This document shows, one piece after another, positions 25,514-35,870 of a stretch of 64,000 bases of DNA. The position numbers and the translations under genes are program-made. This stretch comes from Sedimenticola hydrogenitrophicus (GTDB lineage: Bacteria; Pseudomonadota; Gammaproteobacteria; Chromatiales; Chromatiaceae): NCBI RefSeq assembly GCF_029017505.1, contig NZ_JAQGEI010000006.1, positions 62,001-126,000 on the forward strand. Reading direction: 5' to 3'. Position 1 is the first letter of the stretch; every line of letters starts with the position of its first letter. The notes beneath the pieces are model-generated. The model ran no database searches. It was not told the DNA's origin and saw only the letters and a program-made list of their open reading frames with translations.

Positions 25514-27444
25514 TACCGGGTAACCGCCGGCCGCTCCCAGGCGTTCAGGTGCTGGGAGTAGATGTAGCTGGCGCCCTGGTAATAGGCGATGTCGCGCTGG
25601 ATATCGGCATCCGGTGCGTTAACCACGGCCTCCACAGGCTCCGGCGCTTCGGGATTCACCTGTTTGGTCATGCGCCGTTTCGGACTGAGGATCGACAACC
25701 GGTTGCCGGCATACAGGCCCAGCTTCTGATAGTTGCCAATCAGTGCGCGCTCCTCCTCGGGCTTCATGGTCAGAATGTTTTTACCGAAGAAGGCCGACTC
25801 ATAATCCATATTCAGCAGCGCCAGCAAGGTGGGCGCCACATCGATCTGGCTCGCCAGGGCATGCACTTGTTGAGCCCGGATATGCTCGGGGCTGTAGATC
25901 AGCATGGGGATATGATACTGCCCGACCGGCAGAGCGACCTTGCCCGCGCTACCGGAGGTGTGATCCGCGATGATGACAAACAGGGTATCCTTGAACCAGG
26001 GTTTGCGTCTGGCCTTTTCCATCATCTCGCCGATCGCCCAGTCTGTATATTTCACCGCGCCGGAACGGCCGCTGCCGGAAGGGATATCGATGCGGCCGTC
26101 CGGGTAGGTGTAAGGCCGGTGATTGGTCGTGGTCATGAGATGGAAGAAGAACGGTTTGTCCGCCTGGTAGGCGGAATCCGCCGCCTTGATGGCCTGGGTA
26201 TACAGGTCATCATCCGCCATGCCCCAGGCGTTGGTGAAGCCCATTTCGCCGTCCGGGGTACTTGACTGATCGATAATGCCGTAGCCATTGCCCGCAAAGA
26301 AGGCGTTCATGTTCTCGAAATAGCCGCGCCCGCCGTAGATGAACCGGACATCGTAACCCTTCGATTTCAATACATTGCCGATCGACCAGAGGTTGGTCTC
26401 ATGGCCGACACGTTTGACGATGGAGCGTCCCGGCGTTGGCGGGATAGACAGAGTCACCGCCTCCAGCCCGCGTGTGGTCCGGGTACCCGTGGCATACAGG
26501 TTGGTGAACAACATGGAGTCCGCGGCCAGTCGGTCCAGGCTAGGGGTCAGGCGCTCGCTGTTGCCGAATACACCGAGATAATCGGCACTCAGACTCTCGA
26601 CCATCACCAGAAAGATGTTCAGACGACGCTCACGTCCCGGATTGTCAATCGACCGGCGGATATCAAAACCGGAGGTGGTCACCTCCCCGGCGGAAATCTC
26701 TTTCTGCAGGAGTGCAGCGGCCGTGGCGTCGGGCAGGGTCTGGTAGAACTTGTAATAATCCAGCTCATTGTTCTTGAACGCCGCGATGAACTGATAGGGG
26801 CCGTTGCTGGCCAATTCATTCTGATAACTGTTATTGGACAGCTCGCGCAGATCCTGGTTAACCAGCAGAAAACTCACCACCGGCAGCAGCATCAGCCCGC
26901 CGGCATGGATCAGCCGCTGCCGGAGTGGCTCCCGCACATCCAGGGCGACCTTGATCTTGTCGACCACCAGCCAGTAGACAAACAGGGTCACAACCAGGAT
27001 GGCGCTGAGGTAAAGCGGCAACGGATAGGATTCGCGGATGTTATCCGTGACTTCGCGCCGATATACCAGGTAATCCACGGAGATGAAATTGAAACGAACA
27101 CTGAACTCATCCCAGAACAGCAGCTCCGCCGCCAGGATAAAGCCGAGGCCGTAGATGGTCGCGAAGATGGCCAATAGCACAAAGCCGCGGTTCAGGCGTG
27201 TTCTCCAGAGCCTCTCCGGCACCAGCAGCAGATACAGGGTGACCGGTATCAGCGCATAGCCGTAGAAAGCCAGGTCGTAAACCGCTCCCAGCAGGTAGAC
27301 CTTCAGGAATGCTATGATCGACAAGTCGGCTTCGGGGAACGCCGCCACCAGCAACAGGGTACGGGTGAGAAAAAAATAGATCAGTGCGATTGACAGCACA
27401 TAGCCAATCAACCCATAACGGCTGTTGGAGAGTCTTAGCTGCAT
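25513..27444 (-). CDS. LtaS/EptA-like sulfatase-family lipid head-group transferase
   Basis: A 643-residue inner-membrane enzyme: five N-terminal membrane segments (to about residue 190), then a periplasmic alkaline-phosphatase/sulfatase fold. Metal site VMVESLSADYLG (about 280-291), nucleophile Thr in YATGTRTTRG (about 315-325), late metal site IIADHTSG (about 485-492). Family members transfer phosphoethanolamine or phosphoglycerol to surface lipids. A PmrA-box-like site in its promoter and the co-transcribed PAP2 gene support a role in lipid A or membrane charge modification. Confidence 0.87.
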   Translation of the reverse strand: MQLRLSNSRYGLIGYVLSIALIYFFLTRTLLLVAAFPEADLSIIAFLKVYLLGAVYDLAFYGYALIPVTLYLLLVPERLWRTRLNRGFVLLAIFATIYGLGFILAAELLFWDEFSVRFNFISVDYLVYRREVTDNIRESYPLPLYLSAILVVTLFVYWLVVDKIKVALDVREPLRQRLIHAGGLMLLPVVSFLLVNQDLRELSNNSYQNELASNGPYQFIAAFKNNELDYYKFYQTLPDATAAALLQKEISAGEVTTSGFDIRRSIDNPGRERRLNIFLVMVESLSADYLGVFGNSERLTPSLDRLAADSMLFTNLYATGTRTTRGLEAVTLSIPPTPGRSIVKRVGHETNLWSIGNVLKSKGYDVRFIYGGRGYFENMNAFFAGNGYGIIDQSSTPDGEMGFTNAWGMADDDLYTQAIKAADSAYQADKPFFFHLMTTTNHRPYTYPDGRIDIPSGSGRSGAVKYTDWAIGEMMEKARRKPWFKDTLFVIIADHTSGSAGKVALPVGQYHIPMLIYSPEHIRAQQVHALASQIDVAPTLLALLNMDYESAFFGKNILTMKPEEERALIGNYQKLGLYAGNRLSILSPKRRMTKQVNPEAPEPVEAVVNAPDADIQRDIAYYQGASYIYSQHLNAWERPAVTR

Positions 27445-27502
27445 CAGAACTTACCCCAGAGAAAAAATGGTGGACCCAGTGCGGCGAGACTAATTGCGAA
27501 AG

Positions 27503-27519
27503 ATTAAGGAAAACTTAAG
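27503..27519 (-). promoter_or_regulatory. PmrA-box-like operator
   Basis: On the minus strand CTTAAG, five bases, CTTAAT: this agrees with the PmrA half-site pattern YTTAAK-N5-YTTAAK. It lies in the 129-base gap between the sulfatase operon and the response-regulator gene, oriented toward the sulfatase. An extra CTTAAT is at 27530-27535 on the plus strand. Confidence 0.65.
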
Positions 27520-27573
27520 CCGACTGTCGCTTAATGGCACCCCACCGGGTCACGACATGAGCAGAGTGGAAGC

Positions 27574-28248
27574 ATGCGGGTATTATTGGTAGAGGACGAT
27601 CAACTGCTGGGCGACGGACTGAACATCGCCCTGGAGCAGATGGGCTACACCGTGGACTGGATAACCGACGGTAACCAGGCGGAGATCGCCCTGCGGGACC
27701 CATCCCTGGATCTGGTGATCCTGGATATCTCGCTCCCGGGCCAGGACGGCCTGACCCTGCTGCGCAAAATCCGCCAGCGGAACAATCCGATACCGGTCCT
27801 GCTGCTGACGGCGCGGGACAGCCTGAACGACCGCGTCCTGGGGCTGGATTCCGGTGCCGACGACTACCTGCCCAAGCCCTTCGATCTGGAGGAACTGGCG
27901 GCACGCCTGCGCGCCATCGCGCGCCGCCGCGCCGGGCGCTCCACCCCCCTGCTCAGGCATGGCCCCGTCACCCTGGATCCGGCCAGTCGCGCCGTGCTGT
28001 TGCACGACCAGCCGGTGATCTGTACCGCGCGGGAATACGCCATCCTGGAAGCGCTGTTGATGAACAGCGGCCAGGTGCTGTCCCGGCACCGTCTGGAAGA
28101 GGCGCTGTACGGATGGGATGACGGGGTGGAGAGCAATGCCGTCGAGGTGTATATCCACCACCTGCGAAAAAAACTGGGCAAGTCCACCATTCAGACCGTC
28201 CGCGGGGCGGGCTACATGATAGCGAAACAGATTGGCGATGATGGTTAA
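27574..28248 (+). CDS. OmpR-family response regulator (PmrA/QseB-like)
   Basis: A 224-residue regulator: receiver domain with Asp in VILDISLPGQDG (about residue 51) and Lys in LPKPFDLEEL (about 101), then an OmpR winged-helix DNA-binding domain (about 130-220, SNAVEVYIHHLRKKLG, VRGAGYMI). It is followed, with overlap, by its sensor kinase and is divergent from the lipid-modification operon. The PmrA-box-like site between them supports a PmrA-like assignment (inference). Confidence 0.92.
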   Translation: MRVLLVEDDQLLGDGLNIALEQMGYTVDWITDGNQAEIALRDPSLDLVILDISLPGQDGLTLLRKIRQRNNPIPVLLLTARDSLNDRVLGLDSGADDYLPKPFDLEELAARLRAIARRRAGRSTPLLRHGPVTLDPASRAVLLHDQPVICTAREYAILEALLMNSGQVLSRHRLEEALYGWDDGVESNAVEVYIHHLRKKLGKSTIQTVRGAGYMIAKQIGDDG

Positions 28249-29602
28249 GGCGGTCTCCATCCGCAAACGCCTGCTGTTGACCCTGGCCGGGCTGATCGGC
28301 ATCGCCTGGCTGGGTATTTTCATCCTGGTCAACGAGGACACGACCCATGAGCTGGAGGAGATCTACGACGCCAGTCTCGCGCAGAACGCGCGCATCCTGT
28401 TCGGGCTCCTGCAACAGGAGATCAAGGAGGGCGAAATCGACCTGATTCGCAATATCACACTGAGCGACAATTTCCAGCACACCTACGAGCTGAATATCGC
28501 CTTTTCAGCCAAACTGGGACGCCTCATCATTCAGTCGAAGGACGCCCCAGATTTCCTCACCGAACTCCCGGAAGGCTTCAGCGACTATACATTTGATGGC
28601 AACAAATGGCGGGTATTCACCCTCAGCGACGAGGAGAGCGAGCTGGTGGTCCATACCGCGCAGAAGCTGCAGGCTCGTGAGGAACTGGTCGCCTATCTGA
28701 TCAAGGATACGCTTTCGGTGATCATGCTGATCCTGCCGTTGCTGGGCCTGTTTATCTGGCTGGGCATCAGTCGCAGCCTCAGACCGCTGAATCAACTGGT
28801 GAGCGAGGCCGGGGCAATGAACCCACGCTCGCTCCGCCCCTTCAATATCGATGACGCACCGGCCGAGGTCGCACCGCTGATCACCGCACTCAACCGGCTG
28901 CTGGAACGACTCGACCGGGCGATTGAAAATGAGCGACGCTTTACCGCGGATGCGGCCCATGAGCTGCGGACCCCGCTGGCCGGTCTCAAGGTGCAGTTGC
29001 AGGTTGCGCTACGCGCCACGGATGAGCAGCAGAAAACCAAGGCGATGAACAAGGCGCTGGAGGGGGTCGACCGAACCACCCACCTGGTCAATCAGTTGCT
29101 GACCCTGGCGCGGGCCGATCGGGAGAACGCCAGCACGCTGACGTTTCAGCCGGTCGACCTGGTCAGGCTTGCCGGGGAAGTGATCGCCAGCCTGCGGGAG
29201 CCGGCCGAACAGCAGCGGATCGGCCTGACCCTGGATGCCGATCAGCCGGGGCAGCGGATCAACGGCGAGCCGACCATGCTGCAGATCATGCTGCGAAACC
29301 TGCTGGAAAACGCCATCAAATACACCCCCGCCCCTGGTGAGGCCGGTATCCGCATCACCACGGATGACGGCCGGGTGCGGCTGGAGGTGTGGGATTCGGG
29401 CACGGGCATCTCCCGGCAGGCGCTGGATCTGATGTTCCAACGCTTCCGCCGCGGGGCTCAGGGCAGCACCAGCGGCAGTGGATTGGGGCTCTCCATTGTC
29501 AAGCGTATCGTGGAGATACACGATGCCGAGATCGACGTGGATTACAGCGCGCCTGGCGGGGGCTTCCGCATCGGGGTAGTGTTTAAACCCGCCGCCGGCT
29601 GA
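28238..29602 (+). CDS. sensor histidine kinase (PmrB/QseC-like)
   Basis: A membrane kinase of about 454 residues. Two membrane segments (about 13-33 and 150-172) enclose a periplasmic sensor region of about 115 residues. A HAMP-like linker, phospho-acceptor box FTADAAHELRTPLAGLK and ATPase boxes NLLENAIKYTP and GSGLGLSIVKRIVEIH follow. Start choice is uncertain: ATG at 28238 or 28241, both inside the regulator gene (11- or 8-base overlap). It probably senses metals, cationic peptides or pH, as PmrB does; the ligand cannot be read here. Confidence 0.9.
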   Translation: MMVKAVSIRKRLLLTLAGLIGIAWLGIFILVNEDTTHELEEIYDASLAQNARILFGLLQQEIKEGEIDLIRNITLSDNFQHTYELNIAFSAKLGRLIIQSKDAPDFLTELPEGFSDYTFDGNKWRVFTLSDEESELVVHTAQKLQAREELVAYLIKDTLSVIMLILPLLGLFIWLGISRSLRPLNQLVSEAGAMNPRSLRPFNIDDAPAEVAPLITALNRLLERLDRAIENERRFTADAAHELRTPLAGLKVQLQVALRATDEQQKTKAMNKALEGVDRTTHLVNQLLTLARADRENASTLTFQPVDLVRLAGEVIASLREPAEQQRIGLTLDADQPGQRINGEPTMLQIMLRNLLENAIKYTPAPGEAGIRITTDDGRVRLEVWDSGTGISRQALDLMFQRFRRGAQGSTSGSGLGLSIVKRIVEIHDAEIDVDYSAPGGGFRIGVVFKPAAG

Positions 29603-29635
29603 GCCACTTGCCCAGGGTTCTGAGCGATACTTGCG

Positions 29636-31588
29636 CTATCGACGGCCGTTGATCTCCTGTTCGAGCCGGTCAATCAGGCCGACGATCTGTTGGGACAGAG
29701 GCTCAACCCGGGTAAACAGCATCTGGGCATCCCCCTCCCGTCCCGCCTCTTTGGCCGCGACGATGTTTCTGATCGTCTGGTGCAGTTCGGCATGCGGGGC
29801 CTCGATCTGCTTCAACACCGGCAACTGGCCATAATTTTTCAGGCCGTCGCTGTAATACCACTTGCCGAAAACACAGTCATGATGTGAGACCGCCTCCTTT
29901 TCGGTCAGCATACCCTCGCCCTCCAGATAGGCGCGCAGACGTCCCTTCCAGGCCAGGTGTGCCGCCTTGGCAACCGATAGATCCACCCCGGCCCGGGTGT
30001 TGAACTGGGACATGACCCGGTTCAGCTGCTGGATCTCATCGCTGATCTGGGCATTGGAGTTGACCGTCTGGCGCGCCGCCTGGCGGGTGTTCTCCGCCAC
30101 CTCGGCGATACTGACAATGGAGCGGTCCAATTCCGCGGTCACCTGACTCTGCTGTTCAATGGCGGTAGCGATCTGGGTGCTCATGTCGCGGATGGTCGCC
30201 ACCATGCCGACGATCCGTTCCAGGGCGACACCGGCCTCCTCTGTCTGCTCCACGCTCTGCTGGGCGATCTCGCGGCTCTGGCCGATCGCCTTGACCGACA
30301 CCGCGGCCTGATTCTGCAGCCGCTCGATAATATCGCGTATCTTGCCGGTGGACTCCTGGGTGCGTTGAGCCAGGGTACGGACCTCATCGGCCACCACGGC
30401 GAATCCGCGCCCCTGGTCGCCGGCGCGGGCCGCCTCGATGGCGGCATTCAGGGCCAGCAGGTTGGTCTGTTCGGCGATACTGGTAATCACCTCGAGCACC
30501 TGCCCCACCTGTTGGGTATCGCTCTCCAGCACATTGATAGTGGAGGCGGCCTCCTCCACCTGTTTCGCCATGTTCTGGATGCCGCTGCGGGTGTGATTGA
30601 CAATGGTCTGCCCGGTCCGCGCCTCCTGGTCCGCCTGTGAGGCGGCCTCGGCCGCCTGGCCGGTGTTGCGCGCCACCTCCTGTACGGTTGCGCTGATCTC
30701 GTTGATCGCGGTGGCGACCTGGGTGATCTCCTGCTGCTGCCGTATCACCCCCTGATCGGTACGATCCAGGGTCTCGGTGGCCCTGGCAGTCGCCGCCCCC
30801 ACCTGATCGGCGACCTGGCACACCCCCTTGATCATCTGCCCCATCTGCTGCAGCATGTTGTTGTAGGCACCGTAGGCCTGGCCGATCTCATTTTTGTCAT
30901 CCAGACAGGCGAGCGGTTTCGAGAAATCGCCCTTGCTCACTTCGCCCAGATGGCTGCGCAGATGATCGATCTCATTCATCAGTACCGTCATACCGAACAC
31001 CCGGCCCAGCACCACCAGCAGCAGAATGACTGAAGTCATGATAAAGGCGATGGTCTGTTGCAGCGCGACCGCGTCATTGGCCTCGGTCGCCATCATCCCA
31101 ACCGCCTTGTTCATCTCCTTCAACACCTGCACGGACTGTTTCTGGATCGCCTCCAGACCGGCCTTGTCGGGGCTGGCGGCATAACGGGTGACCACCTGCT
31201 TGTAGCCCGACCAGAGCCGCTCCACAAGCTGGAGTTGCTGGAGAATTTCGGCATCCTTGACCGGTAGAATATTTAGCGCGGCATCGCCGTCAAGCAGCGC
31301 CCGGTGAGAGGACTCGAACAGCGTAATGGTCTTCTCCATCACCTCACGACTCTCGACCTGCTGCGCCACCAGGATCGCCTCTTTGGCCAGTCGCTGACTC
31401 AGCATTCGCTGCCTTCCCGCCACATCGATGGAGCTGGAATTGACCCCCAGGCTCAGATAGATAGTGACCACCGAGACGAGTGCGCAGAGGAAGATCAGGA
31501 TATAAGAGAACAGAAACTGGCTGTTGATGGAGCGGATACCGATAGCGGATAACAGCCAGCGAATGAGATGGGTTATGGACGCACGCAT
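29636..31588 (-). CDS. methyl-accepting chemotaxis protein with PilJ-type sensor and C-terminal CZB domain
   Basis: A 650-residue chemoreceptor. Membrane segment near 25-47, then a PilJ-type N-terminal domain ([18 protein letters not shown]), a second segment near 185-205, a HAMP-like region, and a signalling domain with the hairpin tip [32 protein letters not shown]. The last 90 residues form a zinc-binding CZB domain ([15 protein letters not shown] ... APHAELH). CZB domains tune receptors to zinc or oxidants. No che genes are adjacent. Confidence 0.93.
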   Translation of the reverse strand: MRASITHLIRWLLSAIGIRSINSQFLFSYILIFLCALVSVVTIYLSLGVNSSSIDVAGRQRMLSQRLAKEAILVAQQVESREVMEKTITLFESSHRALLDGDAALNILPVKDAEILQQLQLVERLWSGYKQVVTRYAASPDKAGLEAIQKQSVQVLKEMNKAVGMMATEANDAVALQQTIAFIMTSVILLLVVLGRVFGMTVLMNEIDHLRSHLGEVSKGDFSKPLACLDDKNEIGQAYGAYNNMLQQMGQMIKGVCQVADQVGAATARATETLDRTDQGVIRQQQEITQVATAINEISATVQEVARNTGQAAEAASQADQEARTGQTIVNHTRSGIQNMAKQVEEAASTINVLESDTQQVGQVLEVITSIAEQTNLLALNAAIEAARAGDQGRGFAVVADEVRTLAQRTQESTGKIRDIIERLQNQAAVSVKAIGQSREIAQQSVEQTEEAGVALERIVGMVATIRDMSTQIATAIEQQSQVTAELDRSIVSIAEVAENTRQAARQTVNSNAQISDEIQQLNRVMSQFNTRAGVDLSVAKAAHLAWKGRLRAYLEGEGMLTEKEAVSHHDCVFGKWYYSDGLKNYGQLPVLKQIEAPHAELHQTIRNIVAAKEAGREGDAQMLFTRVEPLSQQIVGLIDRLEQEINGRR

Positions 31589-31770
31589 GAGAGAATTCCC
31601 GACAATTGAATATTTCCATTAATGCCAACCGGGCGGCGATGTCGGTTCCCGAACTGGCGGTGTGGGGGAACCCCGAACAACCACCCCACGCTCACCCGGA
31701 GGACAAATTAGCACTCCCTGATATATCGACCCGGAGGCTTGATCCTTTAGTAACAAAGGTAAAATCACAC

Positions 31771-31840
31771 CGGGGTCGGAGTCAGCCGTCCAACCCGGCG
31801 AACTTCTCCCCGGTGACAGGGCGGCTTGACTCCAACCCCG
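31771..31840. repeat. REP-like inverted repeat in a non-coding stretch
   Basis: CGGGGTCGGAGTCAGCCG at the left pairs imperfectly with CGGCTTGACTCCAACCCCG at the right around about 30 bases. It lies in the 389-base gap 31589-31977, which otherwise shows only the chemoreceptor's upstream region and no convincing gene. A long open frame covering it has repeat-derived, domain-free sequence. Confidence 0.65.
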
Positions 31841-31977
31841 CCGTTGTGACCCGTGCCACGAAAGGGTATCCGCCGCGAATGATCCACCGGCACTATCCGG
31901 CGATTAGCAGCGCTGATTGTTCATCGGTTTCGGATCGGGTTAAGCTGAGCCGGTCGATCGAAACTGGCAGTCAACTT

Positions 31978-32232
31978 ATGGATTTCCCAAAAACCCACGG
32001 CGCCGACCCGGAAAGCTCGGTGGTAGAAAAACACTATGCAGTGATCTATGTGCCGGGGAAAAAGCGCGCCCGCTTCCCGGAGAACTGTGTCGAGATCATG
32101 GATTCCCACGCCAGTGCCATCGCCCGGGCGGATGTGGCGCAGCAGCGCTATCCGGCGCTGGTCTACGGTCCCTCCCGATCGTCCGAGGGTTTCCGTCTCT
32201 ACTACCTCATCGAGTGGCTCGAAGCGGAGTGA
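31978..32232 (+). CDS. small hypothetical protein (84 aa)
   Basis: An 84-residue soluble protein (MDFPKTHGADPESSVVEKHY...). The compact segment HYAVIYVPGKKRARFPENCVEI ends with YYLIEWLEAE and looks like a folded alpha/beta domain. The frame is open upstream to 31606, but that part crosses the inverted repeat and has no protein-like features. The ribosome binding site is weak. Function unknown; it lies 3 bases from the convergent LysE gene. Confidence 0.6.
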   Translation: MDFPKTHGADPESSVVEKHYAVIYVPGKKRARFPENCVEIMDSHASAIARADVAQQRYPALVYGPSRSSEGFRLYYLIEWLEAE

Positions 32233-32235
32233 TGG

Positions 32236-32874
32236 CTAGGAATCAAATCCGAGTCGAACACCGAAGAAGACCATGACCGACCCGGTCAGGCTGTCGAAGG
32301 CGCGCCCGACCCGCGGACGCGAGAGCCAGTTGAAGGCCCGCCGCACCATCAGCACCAGGATCAGCTGCCAGATATTGGCAATGACAAAATGCAGCCCGGC
32401 CAGAAACAGGGATTTGACCAGGGCCGGATCGGTCGGCTGGATGAACTGGGGCAGAAACGCCATGTAGAAGACCACCGTCTTGGGGTTCAGCACATTGGAG
32501 AGAAAACCCTCGCGCAGCGAGGTCCAGGCGGACACCCGGCGGTGCCGGATCCGCCCCTCCTCCAGTTTCAGACCGCTCACCCCGCGGTAGGCGGCGTAGA
32601 GGCTCTTTCCGCCGAGCCAGACCAGGTAGCAGGCACCCGCCAGTTTCAGCAGCGAAAACGCCCAGGCCGACTGCATGAGAATGAGCGAGATCCCCCCGGC
32701 GGAGACCACGGCATGCACGAACAGGCCAAGACAGATGGCGACGCTGGTCAACACCCCATCCCGGAAGCCGCCACGCACGGTATTCCTGATCACCAGCAGG
32801 GTATCCACGCCGGGCGATACCGTAAGCAGGGTGATGGCCAGCAGGTAGGCCCAGAGATAGCTGTCGAAAAACAT
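32236..32874 (-). CDS. LysE/RhtB family exporter
   Basis: A 212-residue inner-membrane protein with about six hydrophobic segments and the LysE signature near the N-terminus (TVSPGVDTLLVIRNTVRGGFRDG). The region VLNPKTVVFYMAFLPQF at about 135-150 is also typical. Family members export amino acids such as homoserine, threonine or lysine. No classical ribosome binding site is seen before the ATG. Confidence 0.9.
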   Translation of the reverse strand: MFFDSYLWAYLLAITLLTVSPGVDTLLVIRNTVRGGFRDGVLTSVAICLGLFVHAVVSAGGISLILMQSAWAFSLLKLAGACYLVWLGGKSLYAAYRGVSGLKLEEGRIRHRRVSAWTSLREGFLSNVLNPKTVVFYMAFLPQFIQPTDPALVKSLFLAGLHFVIANIWQLILVLMVRRAFNWLSRPRVGRAFDSLTGSVMVFFGVRLGFDS

Positions 32875-33011
32875 ACAATATATTATTAATTCAAACAGTT
32901 ATGTGAAATAAAACCGACTGATATTCTAGCATGAACAGTTGCATCTGATACAAACCTATTCCTGATTAGCAATGAACGTCAGCTACGCGAATCGGAGCGG
33001 AGCATCCGCGC

Positions 33012-33291
33012 CCGCCATTCCCGCGAAGACGGGAAGTGGGCTCGATCCACTGCCCCGGATTCCGCCCATTCGGGGCCGTGCCTCTGTCCGGTTCCATGGT
33101 ATGTGCTCCATCCAGGCTACAAACTATCCATAGGGCGGGCCGTCGGCGTCCACTGGGCGCCCTATGACCAAGTGCCGTAGCCCGGATGGAGCCGTGGCCA
33201 CCCAAACAGCAAGGGTGGTATTCGCCTGCGACGGCGGAATCCGGGAAGCGGGCACCTCGGGTTGCGGTTCCCGCTTCTGCGGGAATGACGG
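33012..33291. repeat. nested palindromic element (about 280 bp)
   Basis: Successive inverted pairs enclose one another: CCGCCATTCCCGCGAAG (33012 on) with CTTCTGCGGGAATGACGG (end 33291); GGATTCCGCC with GGCGGAATCC; CTCCATCCAGGCTAC with GTAGCCCGGATGGAG; and an inner ATAGGGCG / CGCCCTAT. No reading frame looks like a protein. It fills most of the 464-base gap between the LysE and rsmE genes. Confidence 0.7.
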
Positions 33292-33338
33292 AACTTGGCC
33301 GACCTTTCTTTCTAATTAGGAACCTATTTCGATCAGAA

Positions 33339-34055
33339 TCACCGGAACAGGCGCCCCACCAGCAGCGGCAGCACCGTCTCCACCCGATAGATCCGCTCGC
33401 CCAGGTCCAGCGGCAGGCAGCCGGCCGCGAGCAGTTTCTCCACCTCGTAGGGGATGAATCCGCCTTCGGGTCCTATGCAGATCACCAGCGGCCGCTGCGG
33501 CGGCGGCAGCAGCTCGCCGGCGGTGGCGGTATAGGGATGGGCCACCAGGCCCTGGTGGCCTATCAGCAGTCCGGGCAGTTCATCCTCGACAAAGGGCTTG
33601 AAGCGTTTTCTGATCCCGACCGTTGGCAGCCGGGTATCCTTCGCCTGCTCCAGCCCCTCCAGCAGGCTCCGGTGTATCTCCCCGTCGGTCAGCAGGGGGC
33701 TCTGCCAGTAGCTCTTCTCCACCCGGAAGCTGTGGATCAGGTAGAGCCGTTTGATGCCGAGTTCCGCGACCATGCGCAGGCAGCGGCGCAGCATCTTGGG
33801 TCGCGGCAGGGCCAGGACCAGGGTCAGCGGCAGCGCCTCGGGCGGCGGCTCGGTCAGCGTCAGCCGCAGGGTCGCCTGCTGTCGGTCCAGGGCCAGGATC
33901 TCGGCCTGCCCCATGTTGCCGTCGAGCAGCCCCACCTTGAGGGTGTCGCCCGGGTGGGCACGATGCACCTCGATGACATGCTGCAGCCGGTGATCGCGGA
34001 TCACCGCGATATCGGTTTCTGTCAGGTCCTCCGGTTTGAGCAGCAGCAGGTTCAT
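33339..34055 (-). CDS. rsmE: 16S rRNA (uracil1498-N3)-methyltransferase
   Basis: A 238-residue SPOUT-class methyltransferase. N-terminal PUA-like part, then LPLTLVLALPRPKML and the C-terminal knot motif CIGPEGGFIPYEVEKL ... LGERIYRVETV, which binds S-adenosylmethionine. It methylates U1498 of 16S rRNA. Length is normal for the family. It lies 31 bases downstream of the cobalamin ABC ATPase gene. Confidence 0.93.
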   Translation of the reverse strand: MNLLLLKPEDLTETDIAVIRDHRLQHVIEVHRAHPGDTLKVGLLDGNMGQAEILALDRQQATLRLTLTEPPPEALPLTLVLALPRPKMLRRCLRMVAELGIKRLYLIHSFRVEKSYWQSPLLTDGEIHRSLLEGLEQAKDTRLPTVGIRKRFKPFVEDELPGLLIGHQGLVAHPYTATAGELLPPPQRPLVICIGPEGGFIPYEVEKLLAAGCLPLDLGERIYRVETVLPLLVGRLFR

Positions 34056-34086
34056 CAGGGAGTCATCGGGGTCGGAAGCAAGCCGT

Positions 34087-34862
<776 letters not shown>

Positions 34863-34866
<4 letters not shown>

Positions 34867-35870
34867 AGCTGGTAACGCCGGCTCTTGAGGATAAGATAGA
34901 GAAAGAACGGTGCCCCCACCAGCGAGGTCAGCACGCCCACTTTGATATCGGTGCCGGCCGGAAACAGCCGGGTGGCGATATCCGCCGCCAGCAGCAACGC
35001 GGCGCCGCCCAGGGCGCTGCCAAGCAACAGCCGCGAGGGCTGGTAACCGACCAGAGGCCGCAGCAGGTGGGGCACCACCAGACCGACAAAGCCGATGGAG
35101 CCGGTAATGGAAACCGCCGAGCCCACCGACAGTGCCACTGCCAGAAAGATGCGCCAGCGCAGCACGACCAGCGAGATGCCCATGGTGCTCGCCGTCTCCT
35201 CCCCCAGGGTCAGCGCATCCAGGGAGCGCCCGGTACCCAGCAGCATCAGCCAACCCAGCAGGACCCCGGGCAGCATGGTCCAGAAATCGTGCATGCTGTG
35301 ATTGGCGATGGAACCCATCATCCAGAGCACGATCTCGCGCACCGCATAGGGACTGGGCGCCAGATTCAGCAATAGCGAAATCATCGCCAGGGCCAGGGCA
35401 TTGATAGCCACGCCCGCCAGGATCAGGGTCAGGGAACCGGCCTCGCGGCCGGCCATCAGGTAGACCAGGAAGGTAGCCAGCAGCGCACCGGCCATGCCGC
35501 CCATCGGCACCGCCAGCGGCAACAGGGTACCGAAGCCAAAATAGAGCATCCCCACCGCCCCCAGCGCGGCGCCGCTGGCGCTGCCGATCAACCCCGGACT
35601 GGCCAGCGGATTGCGCAACAGCCCCTGCATGGCGGCGCCGGCCAGCCCCAGGGTGGCCCCGGTAACCAGCGCGATCAGTGCCCGCGGCAGGCGGATCTCA
35701 CTGAAGATCAGACCGATCACGGTGGGCGTATCCAGCAGGCTCTCGCGCGCCGCCTGCCACACCGGCAAGGGGTTGGAACCGATAAACAGGGAGGTGACAA
35801 ACAGCAGACAGACCAGACTAGCGAGGATCGCCGCCAGGGTCCCCTGATGCAGTTTCAGCAGCGGGGTCAT
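34863..35870 (-). CDS. btuC: FecCD-family permease, cobalamin (BtuC-like)
   Basis: A 335-residue inner-membrane permease with about ten segments. The signature motifs RLPRALIALVTGATLGLAGA, QGLLRNPLASPGLIGSASGA and IGFVGLVVPHLLRPLVG are typical of iron-siderophore/cobalamin permeases. It overlaps the genes on both sides by four bases (ATGA). Confidence 0.92.

Noticed and set aside
31606-31977. N-terminal extension giving a 208-residue protein at 31606-32232
   Set aside because: The extension is encoded across an inverted repeat and has no protein-like features; the ATG at 31978 leaves a compact small protein.
34867-35253. Long N-terminal extension of the cobalamin ABC ATPase
   Set aside because: It lies antiparallel in frame over the permease gene, and the ATGA overlap at 34863-34866 gives a normal start.
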